A stretch of DNA of 64,000 nt from Actinocorallia aurantiaca (GTDB taxonomy: Bacteria; Actinomycetota; Actinomycetes; Streptosporangiales; Streptosporangiaceae). The translations under genes and the position numbers were made by a program. This document shows positions 15,626-23,842 of this stretch, piece by piece (the stretch's first letter is position 1; each line of letters opens with the position of its first letter). The stretch spans positions 1 to 64,000 of the forward strand of contig NZ_BAAATZ010000015.1 in assembly GCF_039533685.1 (NCBI RefSeq), written 5' to 3'. The notes beneath the pieces are model-generated. The model was not told the origin of the DNA, ran no database searches, and saw nothing but the letters and a program-made list of their open reading frames with translations.

Positions 15626-16375
15626 ATGCCGGGAGGCAGGCTCACCCAGCAGGAACGCCAGCAGATCGCCTCGGGACTGGCGGACGGCCTCGCCTACGCG
15701 GAGATCGCCAGACGTCTCGACCGTCCGACCTCGACGGTCACACGCGAGGTGACGCGCAACGGCGGCCCCACCGGCTACCGCGCCGATCTGGCCCATCGCG
15801 CCACCGAACGCCGCACCCACCGGCGCAGGCCCGCCTCGTCCCGGGAGTCGGAGTCGGCCCCCCAGCCGCACGGACGCGACGCCGAGGCCGTCCGCGAGTA
15901 CGAGGAGACGTTCACCACCGTCATGATGGCCTCGGGCCTGCCCAAGATGATGTCGCGGGTACTGGCCAGCCTCTACACCACCGACGCCGGCAGCCTCACC
16001 GCGTCCGAACTCGCCCAGCGCCTCCAGGTCAGCCCGGCGTCCGTCTCCAAGGCGATCACGTTCCTGGAGAGCCAGGACCTCGTCCGCCGGGTACGCGACG
16101 AACGCCGCCGCGAACGCTACGTCGTCGACAACGACCTCTGGCACCAGTCGACGATCGCCAGCTCCCAGGCCCTCGTCCAGCTCGCCGAGATCGCCCGGCA
16201 GGGTGTCGGCGTCCTCGGCCGCGACACCCAGGCCGCCGGCCGCCTCGAGGTCATCGCCCGCTACCTCGACTTCGTCGCCGAAAGGTTCACCCACGCCGCA
16301 GAACAGGCCCGCGAGATCCTCTACACCCAGCCCGGGGAGACCCACGACGGCGAGACCGGCGACCGCCCGGGGTGA
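15626..16375 (+). CDS. MarR family regulator with extra N-terminal HTH
   Basis: A 249-residue regulator with two DNA-binding parts. Residues ~5-50 (LTQQERQQIASGLADGLAYA, EIARRLDRPTSTVTREVTRN) resemble the IS30-type HTH_38 element; residues ~95-200 carry a MarR/GbsR winged helix (LTASELAQRLQVSPASVSKA, RVRDERRRERYVV). Start ATG 15626 behind AAAGGAGA; the frame opens earlier, but that overlaps promoter sequence. Likely represses the divergent DUF4097-ABC exporter operon and itself. The two-HTH layout is known for GbsR/MarR-like actinobacterial regulators. Confidence 0.82.
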   Translation: MPGGRLTQQERQQIASGLADGLAYAEIARRLDRPTSTVTREVTRNGGPTGYRADLAHRATERRTHRRRPASSRESESAPQPHGRDAEAVREYEETFTTVMMASGLPKMMSRVLASLYTTDAGSLTASELAQRLQVSPASVSKAITFLESQDLVRRVRDERRRERYVVDNDLWHQSTIASSQALVQLAEIARQGVGVLGRDTQAAGRLEVIARYLDFVAERFTHAAEQAREILYTQPGETHDGETGDRPG

Positions 16376-16442
16376 CGGACCCTCCTCGGCCGGCCGGGCC
16401 GCCGCATGACAACGAAGGCGCCGTCCTGGGCGGACGGTCGGC

Positions 16443-17021
16443 TCAGCGGGGAGTCGAAGAGACCGGGCGGAAAGGCGCGCCGTGCCCCGGGACGATCGAC
16501 GCGGCGAACTCGAGAACGCGCTCCCGCTGCTTCCGCAGCTCCCCGCGGTCGACCGCGTAGGGGTCGTCCGCGGGGCCCTCGGCCGTCCACCAGAGGTGCG
16601 TCAACGCCGCGACGCCGTCGGACGTGCCGACCAGCGTCGTGATGTCCTGCGGCGTGTGGCCGGGAGTGGCGAGCAGCCGCACGCTCGGCGTGAGCTGGAC
16701 GCCCTCGGCGGGGCGGCCGGTGAAGACGTCGCCTTCGATGACGGACTGGAAGTCGTGCACGGGGACCACCGGGAACAGCGCGATGTTGACGGTGTGGTCG
16801 AGGTGGTGGTGGCTGACGACGACGTCGGTGACGTCCTCGGGCCGGACACCGAGCTCGCGCAGCGGGCGGAGGATGAGCTCGCGGTCCGCGACCATCCCGG
16901 GATCCACGATGACGACCCGGTCCGCGTCGCGGATCAGGCTCACCGTCCCGGCCACGTGCGGGATGCGTACATAGCCTTCGACGAGGACGTCGAGGCGGGC
17001 GGTGGAGGCGAGATCCATCAT
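16443..17021 (-). CDS. MBL-fold metallo-hydrolase
   Basis: A 192-residue metallo-beta-lactamase-fold enzyme. Zinc ligands are clear: the VSHHHLDH motif (HxHxDH, residues ~82-89), a later His in LATPGHTPQD and the C-terminal VPGHGAPF His. The second half is short, so this is a compact hydrolase; the substrate is unknown (thioester, lactone and phosphodiester hydrolases share the fold). Start ATG 17021, preceded by AAGGAGC; a second ATG follows directly. Divergent from the AfsR-like regulator. Confidence 0.85.
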   Translation of the reverse strand: MMDLASTARLDVLVEGYVRIPHVAGTVSLIRDADRVVIVDPGMVADRELILRPLRELGVRPEDVTDVVVSHHHLDHTVNIALFPVVPVHDFQSVIEGDVFTGRPAEGVQLTPSVRLLATPGHTPQDITTLVGTSDGVAALTHLWWTAEGPADDPYAVDRGELRKQRERVLEFAASIVPGHGAPFRPVSSTPR

Positions 17022-17192
17022 GCGGTGCTCCTTACCCACTCGCACGAAGCGTCACTCAGCCATGACAGAACGTCACCTGAACCTTCCCCACGCCTGCGGT
17101 CCGGCCGCATCGGGGTGTCGGCTCCGTCGGTCCGAAAGCCCGGCCTGTGGACGGGCTGCGAGGGCGCGGCGGTGAGCGGGGACAATGGGTGG

Positions 17193-20100
17193 ATGCGCTA
17201 CCGCGTCCTCGGCACGACCCAGGCCATCCGTGAGGACGGCTCGTCCGTCCCCCTTGGCGGGGCGCCGCGGCGTGCGCTGCTCACCGCGCTCGCGCTGGAG
17301 CCCGGGCGGATGTGGAGTGCCTCGGGGCTGGCGGGCGAGGTGTGGGGGGACGAAGCGCCCGCCGATGCGATCGTGGCTCTGCGGACGCTCGTCGGGCGGC
17401 TGCAGAGAGGGCTCGGGCGGGACGCCATCCGGGCGGACGACGGCGGTTACGGGCTCGTCGCCGATCCCGACGACATCGACGCGTACCGCTTCGAGCGGCT
17501 GGCCGACGAAGGGGCCCGCGCCCTCGCGGGCGGCGACGCGGAGCACGCCTTCGTTCTACTGGACGAGGCTCTGGCGCTGTGGCGCGGGCCCGCCCTGGTC
17601 GACCTGCCGGACGGGGCGGGGTGGAGCGCGCGCTGGGACGCCCGCCGGTCGGCCGCCCTCCGAACCCGGTTGACGGCCGGGCTCGCCCTCGGCCGCGCCG
17701 AGGAGCTCCTCCCCGAATTGACCGTGCTGTGCGCCGAGCACCCCCTGGACGAGCCCCTGCACATCCTGCGGCTGCGGGCGCTGCGCGACGTGGGACGGCC
17801 CGCGCAGGCGCTGGCGGCGTACGACTCCGTACGGCGTGCCCTCGCCGTCCGGCTGGGCACCCTCCCCGGTCCCGAACTGCGCGCCCTGCACGCGAAGCTG
17901 CTGCGACCCCAGCTCGAACCCGAAGCCCCGCCCAGGCCGGAGCCCCTCTCGCAGCCCGGGAACCTCCGCGCCCCTCTCACCGGCTTCGTCGGCCGCGAAG
18001 ACGACCTCTCCGCCGTCCGGGACGGGCTGGCCCGGCACCGGCTGGTCACCCTCACCGGCGAGGGCGGGGTCGGCAAGACCCGGCTGTCCCTGGAGGTCGC
18101 GGCGGCGGAATCGGCCGCCAGGAGCTGGCCCGACGGCGTCTGGACCGTCGAGCTCGCCCCGGTAGAGGCGTACGCCGACACGGTGACCGTGGCGGCGGCC
18201 ATGGTCACCGCGCTCGGGGCACGGGACACCGCACTCGGAGCACGGGACACCGTGCTGCTCAGCACGAGACCCGAAGAGCTGCGGGCCTCGACCGCGCGGG
18301 TCGGTGACGACCCGCGCGTCCGGCTCGCCGAGCACTGCGCCCACCGGCGGATGCTGCTCGTCCTCGACAACTGCGAACACGTCGTCGACTCCGTGGCCGA
18401 ACTCGTCGTCTGGCTGCTCGCCCGCTGCCCGGGGCTGCGCGTTCTGACCACCAGCCGGGAGCCGCTGGACGTCCAGAACGAAGCGCTGTACTCCGTGGAG
18501 CCGCTGCACGGCCCGGCGGCCCTGCGGCTCCTCGCCGAGCGGGGCGCCGCCGCGCGGGCCGGATTCCGCACCGAAGAGGGCCCGGCGGCCTGCGCCGAGA
18601 TCTGCCGCCGCCTCGACGGGCTGCCGCTCGCCATCGAACTGGCCGCCGCCCGGCTGCGGCTGCTCACCGCACGCCAGATCGCCGACCGCCTCGACGACCG
18701 GTTCCGGATGCTCAACGGCGGCAGCAGAGACGTGCTGTCACGCCGGCGAACACTGCGCGCGATCATCGACTGGTCCTGGGACCTCCTCCACCCGAAGGAA
18801 CGGACCGTGCTGACCACGCTGTCCGTCTTCGCGGGCGGCTGCGACCTGGAAGCCGCCGAAGAGATCTGCGGTTCCGGAGTCCTGGAGGTGCTCGAGTCCC
18901 TCGTGGACAAGTCGTTCGTCGTCGCCGTGCCCGACAGCCCCGGCGGGCAGACGCGCTACCGCCTCCTCGAAACCGTCTCCGAGTACGCGGGAGAACGGCT
19001 CGACGAGTCCGGCGAGCGGGAGTCCGTCGAGCGCCGTCACCTCGTCCACTTCCGCGAACTGGCGCGCAACACCGACCCGCTCCTGCGCGGGCCGCGCCAG
19101 CTCATCGCCTTGGAGCGGCTCGAAACCGAGTACGAGAACCTGCGGGCGGCGCTGCGCCGGGCGATCGCGCTGCGCGACGAGCAGGAGGCGCTGTGCCTGG
19201 TCGGCTCCCTCTGCTGGTACTGGTCGCTGCGCAAGTACAAGACGGACGCCCGCACCTTCTCCGCCGCGACCTTCGCCCTGGGGCCCGGCTTCCTCCCGAA
19301 ACCCGTGCAACCGGGACCGCCGCTCTACGAGAGCTACACCGGCAGCCCGCCCCCGTGGGAACCGGAACTGCTGGAGGAGGCGCGGCGCGGGGCCCGCCTC
19401 ATCCACCTGGCCAACAGCAACGACGAACACTCCCCGTGGACGGCCGACGCGACCGGCCCGACCCTGCGCGGGATCACCAACGTCTACCGGCCGGGGCTTC
19501 CCCAGGTGTGCCGGATTCCGGGATTCCTCTGGTTCTACGCCCTGCTGCTGGCCGGAGACAGGCAACGGCTGGACGAAGCCGTCGACGCCGCCGTGCGCAC
19601 CTGCCGCGAACTGGACTACGGCTGGGAGCTCGGGCTGCTGCTCCAACAGCGCGGCAACATGCTGGCCGCCGACCCGGAGACCTACCGCGAGTCGCGGCGG
19701 GACGCCGACGAGAGCCTGGAGCTCTTCCGGAGCGCCGGCGACTCCTGGGGGACGGCCACCGCCCTGTCCTGCCGGGCCGAAGCCGAGGAGAACCACGGCG
19801 AGTACCGTGCCGCGGCCGCGGACTACCTCGAGGCGATACGCGAGGTGGAACTGCTCGGCGCCTGGGCCCAGGTGGGGCCGCTCCGCGCCGGCCTGGGCAT
19901 GGTCCTCGCGGAACTCGGCGAATGGGAGACGGCGGAACGCCTCCTCCACGAAGCCCTGAAAGAGACCCGCAGGCACGGCTTCACCGAGACCATCCCCCAC
20001 ACCCGGACGCGTCTCGCCCAGCTCCTCGGCAGAACGGGGCGGATCGGCGAGGCGCGCGGCCAACTCGACGCGGCCCGCAGGGAGTTCGCGGGCGGAGTGC

Positions 20101-20489
20101 CCCCGCTCTTCGAAGGCACCGTGCTGAGCGTCGGATCATGGCTGGACAACCTCGACGGCCGGTACGACGCCGCCTTGGAGAAGGCCAGGGCGGCGATGGC
20201 AGGACCGGGCGACCCGCGAGCCTTCCCGCACCTGCCCGTCACCCGCCTGGTGAACGCCGCCCGAGCCCTGGCCGGACTCGGCGGTGCCGAACGAGCCACG
20301 ACCGCAGCCCGACTGCTCGGCACGTACGATGCGCTACTGCCGTCCGGCTACTTCCCCTCGACCATCGAACGTGAGACCAAAGCGGCCGCCGAACGGGGCG
20401 CCCGGGACGTCCTCGGCGACGCCGCGTACGAGGACGCCCACGCCGAGGGCGGCGCCCTCACCGTCGAGGAGGCCACCGCCCTGGTCTGA
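17193..20489 (+). CDS. AfsR/SARP-like regulator with BTAD, NB-ARC ATPase and TPR parts
   Basis: A 1098-residue signalling regulator. Residues 1-90 form an OmpR-type winged helix (MRYRVLGTTQAIREDGSSVP...), ~95-245 the BTAD domain (DDIDAYRFERLADEGARAL, LDEPLHILRLRALRDVGRPA), ~255-560 an NB-ARC-like ATPase with Walker A GEGGVGKT at ~289 and LLVLDNCEHV as Walker B, then GLPLAIELAAARL; the last ~400 residues are TPR-like helices. Start ATG 17193; GTG 17172 is an alternative. Family members activate secondary metabolism or stress genes; the target here is unknown. Short tandem duplication at 18213-18254. Positions 16482-17192 in this frame shadow the MBL gene. Confidence 0.9.
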   Translation: MRYRVLGTTQAIREDGSSVPLGGAPRRALLTALALEPGRMWSASGLAGEVWGDEAPADAIVALRTLVGRLQRGLGRDAIRADDGGYGLVADPDDIDAYRFERLADEGARALAGGDAEHAFVLLDEALALWRGPALVDLPDGAGWSARWDARRSAALRTRLTAGLALGRAEELLPELTVLCAEHPLDEPLHILRLRALRDVGRPAQALAAYDSVRRALAVRLGTLPGPELRALHAKLLRPQLEPEAPPRPEPLSQPGNLRAPLTGFVGREDDLSAVRDGLARHRLVTLTGEGGVGKTRLSLEVAAAESAARSWPDGVWTVELAPVEAYADTVTVAAAMVTALGARDTALGARDTVLLSTRPEELRASTARVGDDPRVRLAEHCAHRRMLLVLDNCEHVVDSVAELVVWLLARCPGLRVLTTSREPLDVQNEALYSVEPLHGPAALRLLAERGAAARAGFRTEEGPAACAEICRRLDGLPLAIELAAARLRLLTARQIADRLDDRFRMLNGGSRDVLSRRRTLRAIIDWSWDLLHPKERTVLTTLSVFAGGCDLEAAEEICGSGVLEVLESLVDKSFVVAVPDSPGGQTRYRLLETVSEYAGERLDESGERESVERRHLVHFRELARNTDPLLRGPRQLIALERLETEYENLRAALRRAIALRDEQEALCLVGSLCWYWSLRKYKTDARTFSAATFALGPGFLPKPVQPGPPLYESYTGSPPPWEPELLEEARRGARLIHLANSNDEHSPWTADATGPTLRGITNVYRPGLPQVCRIPGFLWFYALLLAGDRQRLDEAVDAAVRTCRELDYGWELGLLLQQRGNMLAADPETYRESRRDADESLELFRSAGDSWGTATALSCRAEAEENHGEYRAAAADYLEAIREVELLGAWAQVGPLRAGLGMVLAELGEWETAERLLHEALKETRRHGFTETIPHTRTRLAQLLGRTGRIGEARGQLDAARREFAGGVPPLFEGTVLSVGSWLDNLDGRYDAALEKARAAMAGPGDPRAFPHLPVTRLVNAARALAGLGGAERATTAARLLGTYDALLPSGYFPSTIERETKAAAERGARDVLGDAAYEDAHAEGGALTVEEATALV
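18213..18254. repeat. 21-bp in-frame tandem duplication
   Basis: Two adjacent 21-base units, 18 of 21 bases identical, encode LGARDTA and LGARDTV within the ATPase part of the AfsR-like protein, between Walker A and Walker B. In frame, so it only lengthens a loop. Confidence 0.7.
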
Positions 20490-20525
20490 ACCTGAGCTCA
20501 GCTCTTTCCGAGGGCCGGATCGGGT

Positions 20526-21041
20526 TCAGGTGATGGCCGGGCTGCGACGTTCCAGAAGGAGGACGTCGCGCCACCGGCCGTGGTGGCGGCCGATGCGCTC
20601 GCGTACGCCGATGGTGCGGAATCCGGCTTTGTGGTGGAGGGCGAGGCTGGCGGTGTTCTCGGGGAAGATCCCGGACTGGACGGTCCAGATGCCGGCGGCG
20701 TCCGTGGAGGCGAGCAGGGCCCGCAGAAGGGTGAGTCCTACGCCGCGGCCGCGTGCGGCGGGGTGGACGTAGACGGAGTGCTCGACGACCCCGGCGTAGG
20801 CGCACCGGTCGGAGACAGCGACGGCCGCCACCCACCCGGCGACCATCTGGCCGTCGAGGGCGACCAGGCGGTGAGCGGGCAGGTGGGTGGTGTCGAACTG
20901 CCGCCAGGTGGGTGCGGTGGTCTCGAAGGTGGCGTCGCCGCCGTCGATCCCGGCCTGGTAGACCGCCAGGACCTGCTCGGCGTGCTGCGGCCGCATGGGC
21001 GCGATCGACACCGCGTCGGCGGCCGGGTCCTGGCGGGTCAT
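20526..21041 (-). CDS. arsN1: GNAT N-acetyltransferase, ArsN1/phosphinothricin-acetyltransferase-like
   Basis: A 171-residue GNAT enzyme close to phosphinothricin acetyltransferases: YQAGIDGGDATFETTAPTW, CAYAGVVEHSVYVHPAARGR with the acetyl-CoA loop RGRGVG, and IFPENTASLALHHKAGFRTI. It overlaps the end of arsC by 4 bases (ATGA), so it belongs to the ars operon. In that setting the ArsN1 family acetylates the amino group of arsinothricin, an organoarsenical antibiotic; the exact substrate is inferred from family and context. ATG 21041 is chosen over the longer frame for this overlap and for domain length. Confidence 0.82.
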   Translation of the reverse strand: MTRQDPAADAVSIAPMRPQHAEQVLAVYQAGIDGGDATFETTAPTWRQFDTTHLPAHRLVALDGQMVAGWVAAVAVSDRCAYAGVVEHSVYVHPAARGRGVGLTLLRALLASTDAAGIWTVQSGIFPENTASLALHHKAGFRTIGVRERIGRHHGRWRDVLLLERRSPAIT

Positions 21042-21451
21042 GCGACCTGTTCCACGCCGAGGTCGGCGAGCAGGCCGCGCACGCGTCGTTCGATCTCCTC
21101 GCGGATGGGCCGGACGGCCTCGACGCCCTGGCCCGCGGGGTCGGGCAGCGTCCAGTCGAGGTAGCGCTTGCCGGGGAAGACCGGGCAGGTGTCGCCGCAG
21201 CCCATGGTGACGCACACGTCGGAGGCCTGGACGGCGTCGACGGTCAGGATCTTCGGGGTCTGGGCGGAGATGTCGATGCCGACCTCGGCCATGGCCTGCA
21301 CGACGGCGGGGTTGACGGTGTCGGCGGGCGCGGATCCGGCGGAGCGGACCTCGACGGCGCCCCGGCCGAGGTGGGCGAGGAAGGCTGCGGCCATCTGGGA
21401 GCGGCCGGCGTTGTGGACGCAGACGAACAGGACGCTGGGCTTGTCGGACAC
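21038..21451 (-). CDS. arsC: arsenate reductase ArsC, low-molecular-weight phosphatase type
   Basis: A 137-residue LMW protein tyrosine phosphatase-fold arsenate reductase. The P-loop is CVHNAGRS with nucleophile Cys11; the second and third redox Cys lie in MGCGDTCPVFPG, and the catalytic Asp in WTLPDP. That set matches the thioredoxin- or mycothiol-coupled ArsC group that reduces As(V) to As(III). It sits between arsR and the ArsN1-like gene, all on the minus strand. Confidence 0.92.
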   Translation of the reverse strand: MSDKPSVLFVCVHNAGRSQMAAAFLAHLGRGAVEVRSAGSAPADTVNPAVVQAMAEVGIDISAQTPKILTVDAVQASDVCVTMGCGDTCPVFPGKRYLDWTLPDPAGQGVEAVRPIREEIERRVRGLLADLGVEQVA

Positions 21452-21464
21452 GAAGGGACGCCTT

Positions 21465-21866
21465 TCAGGACCGGTGCGCGGTGGTGGAGGTTTCGGGCAG
21501 GGGCCGCCCGCCCGGCCGGGTCAGGATCGCCGCCAGCCGGTCGACCGTGGCGGGCACCAGCCGGTAGTACACCCAGGTGCCGCGCCGTTCCCCGTCGATC
21601 AGCCCGGCCTCGCGCAGCAGCTTCAGGTGGTGGGAGATCGTCGGCTGCGACAACTCGAACGACGGCGTCAGGTCGCACACGCACACCTCCCCGCCCGCCC
21701 GCGAGGCGATCATCGACAGCAGCTGCAACCGCACCGGATCGCCCAGCGCCTTGAACACCCGGGCCAGATCGACGGCCTCATCGGCGGCCAGCGGCGCGCT
21801 CAGCAGGCCGGGGCAGCACCCCTCCACGCCGTCCTGCCCGAGGACCCGAAGCTCTTGTTTCGACAT
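21465..21866 (-). CDS. arsR: ArsR family metalloregulator
   Basis: A 133-residue ArsR/SmtB repressor. The winged helix is ARVFKALGDPVRLQLLSMIA...SQPTISHHLKLLREAGLI...RRGTWVYYRL. Cys residues able to bind As(III) are in the N-terminal arm (GCCPG, ~residues 17-18) and in CVCDL before the recognition helix. Start ATG 21866; the long frame extending to 22535 shadows arsI. First gene of arsR-arsC-arsN1, divergent from arsI, with repeated half-sites between. Confidence 0.92.
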   Translation of the reverse strand: MSKQELRVLGQDGVEGCCPGLLSAPLAADEAVDLARVFKALGDPVRLQLLSMIASRAGGEVCVCDLTPSFELSQPTISHHLKLLREAGLIDGERRGTWVYYRLVPATVDRLAAILTRPGGRPLPETSTTAHRS

Positions 21867-21944
21867 GCATCTATATTGACATTCCTCGATCCAGCGTGCA
21901 AGTCTGGATAGACAGACATCGATACAACCGCTGAGGAGACCGTC
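21867..21944. promoter_or_regulatory. arsR-arsI divergent promoter with repeated GACAnnCnTCGAT boxes
   Basis: A relatively AT-rich 78-base region. An imperfect 13-base direct repeat GACAnnCnTCGAT is at 21878-21890 and 21911-21923 (10 of 13 bases equal). TTGACA at 21876-21881 may be the -35 of arsI; TATAGA close to the arsR ATG resembles a -10 for arsR. Likely ArsR operators; the boundaries are inferred. Confidence 0.5.
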
Positions 21945-22418
21945 ATGTCCCGCGTCCAGCTCGCCCTTCGCGTCGCCGACCTGCAGGGGTCGATCGCGTT
22001 CTACTCGCGCCTGTTCAACGCCGAGCCCGCCAAGGTCCGGCCCGGTTACGCCAACTTCGCCATCGCCGAGCCCCCGCTCAAGCTCGTCCTCCTCGAGGGC
22101 GAGCAGGGCGAGCCCACCCGCCTGGACCACCTGGGCGTCGAGGTGGACGGCACCGAGCACGTCACCGCCGCCGCCACCCGCCTGGCCGAGGCGGGCCTGG
22201 CCACCTTCGAGGAGAACGACACCTCCTGCTGCTACGCCCTGCAGGACAAGGTCTGGGTGACCGCGCCCGGCGCCGAGCCCTGGGAGGTCTACACGGTCAA
22301 GGCCGACGCCGACACCCTCGGCAAGAGCGCCGACGGCGCACCCCAGGCCTGCTGCACCACCGACCAGGCGCCCCAGCCCGCCACGGCCGACACCGGCTGC
22401 GCCTGCGGCCCCAGCTGA
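21945..22418 (+). CDS. arsI: ArsI/CadI family non-heme iron dioxygenase (C-As lyase)
   Basis: A 157-residue type I extradiol dioxygenase-fold protein of the ArsI/CadI family. ArsI splits the carbon-arsenic bond of trivalent organoarsenicals such as MAs(III), yielding As(III). The iron ligands of the family fit here as Gln5, His62 and Glu114, and the vicinal substrate-binding Cys pair is Cys95-Cys96 in NDTSCCYAL. The Cys-rich C-terminus (QACCTTDQ...TGCACGPS) is also typical. GAGGAGA lies before the ATG. Divergent from arsR and probably repressed by it. Confidence 0.88.
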   Translation: MSRVQLALRVADLQGSIAFYSRLFNAEPAKVRPGYANFAIAEPPLKLVLLEGEQGEPTRLDHLGVEVDGTEHVTAAATRLAEAGLATFEENDTSCCYALQDKVWVTAPGAEPWEVYTVKADADTLGKSADGAPQACCTTDQAPQPATADTGCACGPS

Positions 22419-22463
22419 CCACCGCTCGACACAGCCGCTCGCCCGACGGCCGCGCTTGAATCC

Positions 22464-22499
22464 GGGGCCTCGCAGAAACGACCGATTCTGCGAGACCCC
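22464..22499 (+). terminator. terminator hairpin after arsI
   Basis: Arms 22464-22477 and 22486-22499 pair over 14 bases with a single mismatch around an 8-base loop. Placed 45 bases after the arsI stop. No U tract. Confidence 0.7.
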
Positions 22500-22642
22500 G
22501 AGCCCTTCGGAACATGCCCGGTTCACCGCGGTCATGGCCCCGGTCGGCCGACAGCCGCATCAGAGGCCCACGTCAGCTCACCGATTTCCCAGAGGCCGAC
22601 CCGGCCGGCACCGCGCGTCAGGTCGGCCCTGGCCGGAGAGCT

Positions 22643-23029
22643 TCAGTCAAGGTCGTCGGTGACGTCACCAGGCTGGCCCAAGGCGGAGGCGAGCATGGTG
22701 TCGAGTGCTCGCCGAGACGCCTGGAGCTCGGTGATCGCATCGACGACGCGGCCGCGTTCTCGTCGCAGTTCGGTGATCATTCCCGGGCAGGCCGACGGTA
22801 CGAGCCGCTCGCCTTCGTCGTGAACACAGTGGAGAAGGCGTGCGATGACGACAGTGGGGAGACCGGCGGCGAGAAGTGCCCGGATATGGCGTACCGCGGC
22901 CACGTCCGACTCGGAGTACTCGCGGTAACCGTTGGCGAGCCGTGCCGGCCGGAGCAGGCCCTGCTCTTCGTAGTAACGCAGCAGCCGCCGGTTGACTCCC
23001 GTCGCGTCGGCGAGGTCTCCGATCCGCAT
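22643..23029 (-). CDS. MerR family transcriptional regulator
   Basis: A 128-residue MerR regulator with the N-terminal winged helix (MRIGDLADATGVNRRLLRYY, EEQGLLRPARLANGYREYSE) and a short coiled-coil dimerisation helix. The C-terminus (CPGMITELRRERGRVVDAIT) has one Cys only, so this is not a classical metal-binding MerR. GGAGGGAG precedes the ATG. It is divergent from an atypical SDR whose promoter shows a MerR-type dyad, so that gene is the likely target. Confidence 0.9.
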   Translation of the reverse strand: MRIGDLADATGVNRRLLRYYEEQGLLRPARLANGYREYSESDVAAVRHIRALLAAGLPTVVIARLLHCVHDEGERLVPSACPGMITELRRERGRVVDAITELQASRRALDTMLASALGQPGDVTDDLD

Positions 23030-23044
23030 GGGCTCCCTCCGGGG

Positions 23045-23076
23045 TTGACCTTCACATCGATGTGACGCCCTAACGT
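23045..23076 (+). promoter_or_regulatory. MerR-type promoter of the atypical SDR gene
   Basis: TTGACC (23045-23050), 20-base spacer, TAACGT (23071-23076). The spacer contains the perfect 14-bp palindrome TCACATCGATGTGA (23052-23065). Overlong spacers with a centred dyad are the mark of MerR-activated promoters. A ~30-base leader with AAGGAGG follows. Confidence 0.75.
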
Positions 23077-23113
23077 CCCCATTGTCACCGATCAGTCGAT
23101 CAAGGAGGCAGGG

Positions 23114-23815
23114 ATGTCCGGAGTAGTGATCATCGGAGCGGGTCCGGGAATCGGTCAGGCCGTCGCCCGCCGGTTCGCCCGGGAGGGGCTGCCGATCGCC
23201 CTCATCGCACGCAACGACGAGACGTTGAGCACCGTGTCCGAGGCCGTCGCCCCCAGCGGAGTGAGGGTCGTCGCCTCGGCGGCCGACAGCACCGACGACG
23301 CCGCGCTACGCGCCGCCCTCGATAGGGTGGTCGGCGAGATCGGGCCGCCGGACGTCGTGGTGTACAACGCCGCGATCATCCAGGCCGACGCGCTGGGAGA
23401 GCTGTCCGCGCGAGCCCACCTGGACGCCTGGGCGGTCAACGTGGTCGGAGCGGTCACCGCCGCCGCCCACCTCCTGCCCGTGATGGCGCGACGCGGTAGC
23501 GGTTCGTTCATCATCACCGGCGGGATGCCCGATCCAAAGCCCCAGTACGTCAGCCTCTCGCTCGGCAAGGCCGGTGTGCGAACCCTGGTGACGCTGCTCG
23601 ACCGGGAATACGGGCCCTCCGGCATCCACGTGGCGACCGTCACCGTGGACGGCCCCGTCGCCCCGGGCACGGGCTTCGACCCGGACGACATCGCCGAGCA
23701 CTACTGGCGGCTGCACACCCAGCCACGACACCGGTGGGACCGCGAAATCCTCCACACCGGGCAGGCCACCCCCGGCGAAGAGACCCCCAACGGCGCCGAG
23801 GACAGCCGGCGTTGA
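23114..23815 (+). CDS. atypical SDR-fold protein lacking catalytic Ser and Tyr
   Basis: A 233-residue SDR-fold protein. The cofactor motif is GAGPGIG (8-14), the NNAG equivalent is VYNAAI (~84-88) and the structural Asn is Asn110, so nucleotide binding is likely. The catalytic Ser position reads IITGG (~134-138). In the YxxxK position Lys152 is kept, but the residue four before it is Leu148 (SLSLGKAG). Without Ser and Tyr it may not act as a normal dehydrogenase; it could be a redox sensor or use another mechanism. Strong AAGGAGG site. Expected to be activated by the divergent MerR protein. Confidence 0.8.
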   Translation: MSGVVIIGAGPGIGQAVARRFAREGLPIALIARNDETLSTVSEAVAPSGVRVVASAADSTDDAALRAALDRVVGEIGPPDVVVYNAAIIQADALGELSARAHLDAWAVNVVGAVTAAAHLLPVMARRGSGSFIITGGMPDPKPQYVSLSLGKAGVRTLVTLLDREYGPSGIHVATVTVDGPVAPGTGFDPDDIAEHYWRLHTQPRHRWDREILHTGQATPGEETPNGAEDSRR

Positions 23816-23842
23816 CCGGCACCACGAGTGTGAGATCCGCTC

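Noticed and set aside
16482..17192. Upstream extension of the AfsR-like frame
   Set aside because: This part overlaps the MBL-fold gene on the opposite strand and has no similarity to a domain; the winged helix begins at MRYRVLG (17193).
20483..20540. Terminator after the AfsR-like gene
   Set aside because: CTGAACC and GGTTCAG are complementary but ~29 bases apart with only 7 pairs, too weak to call.
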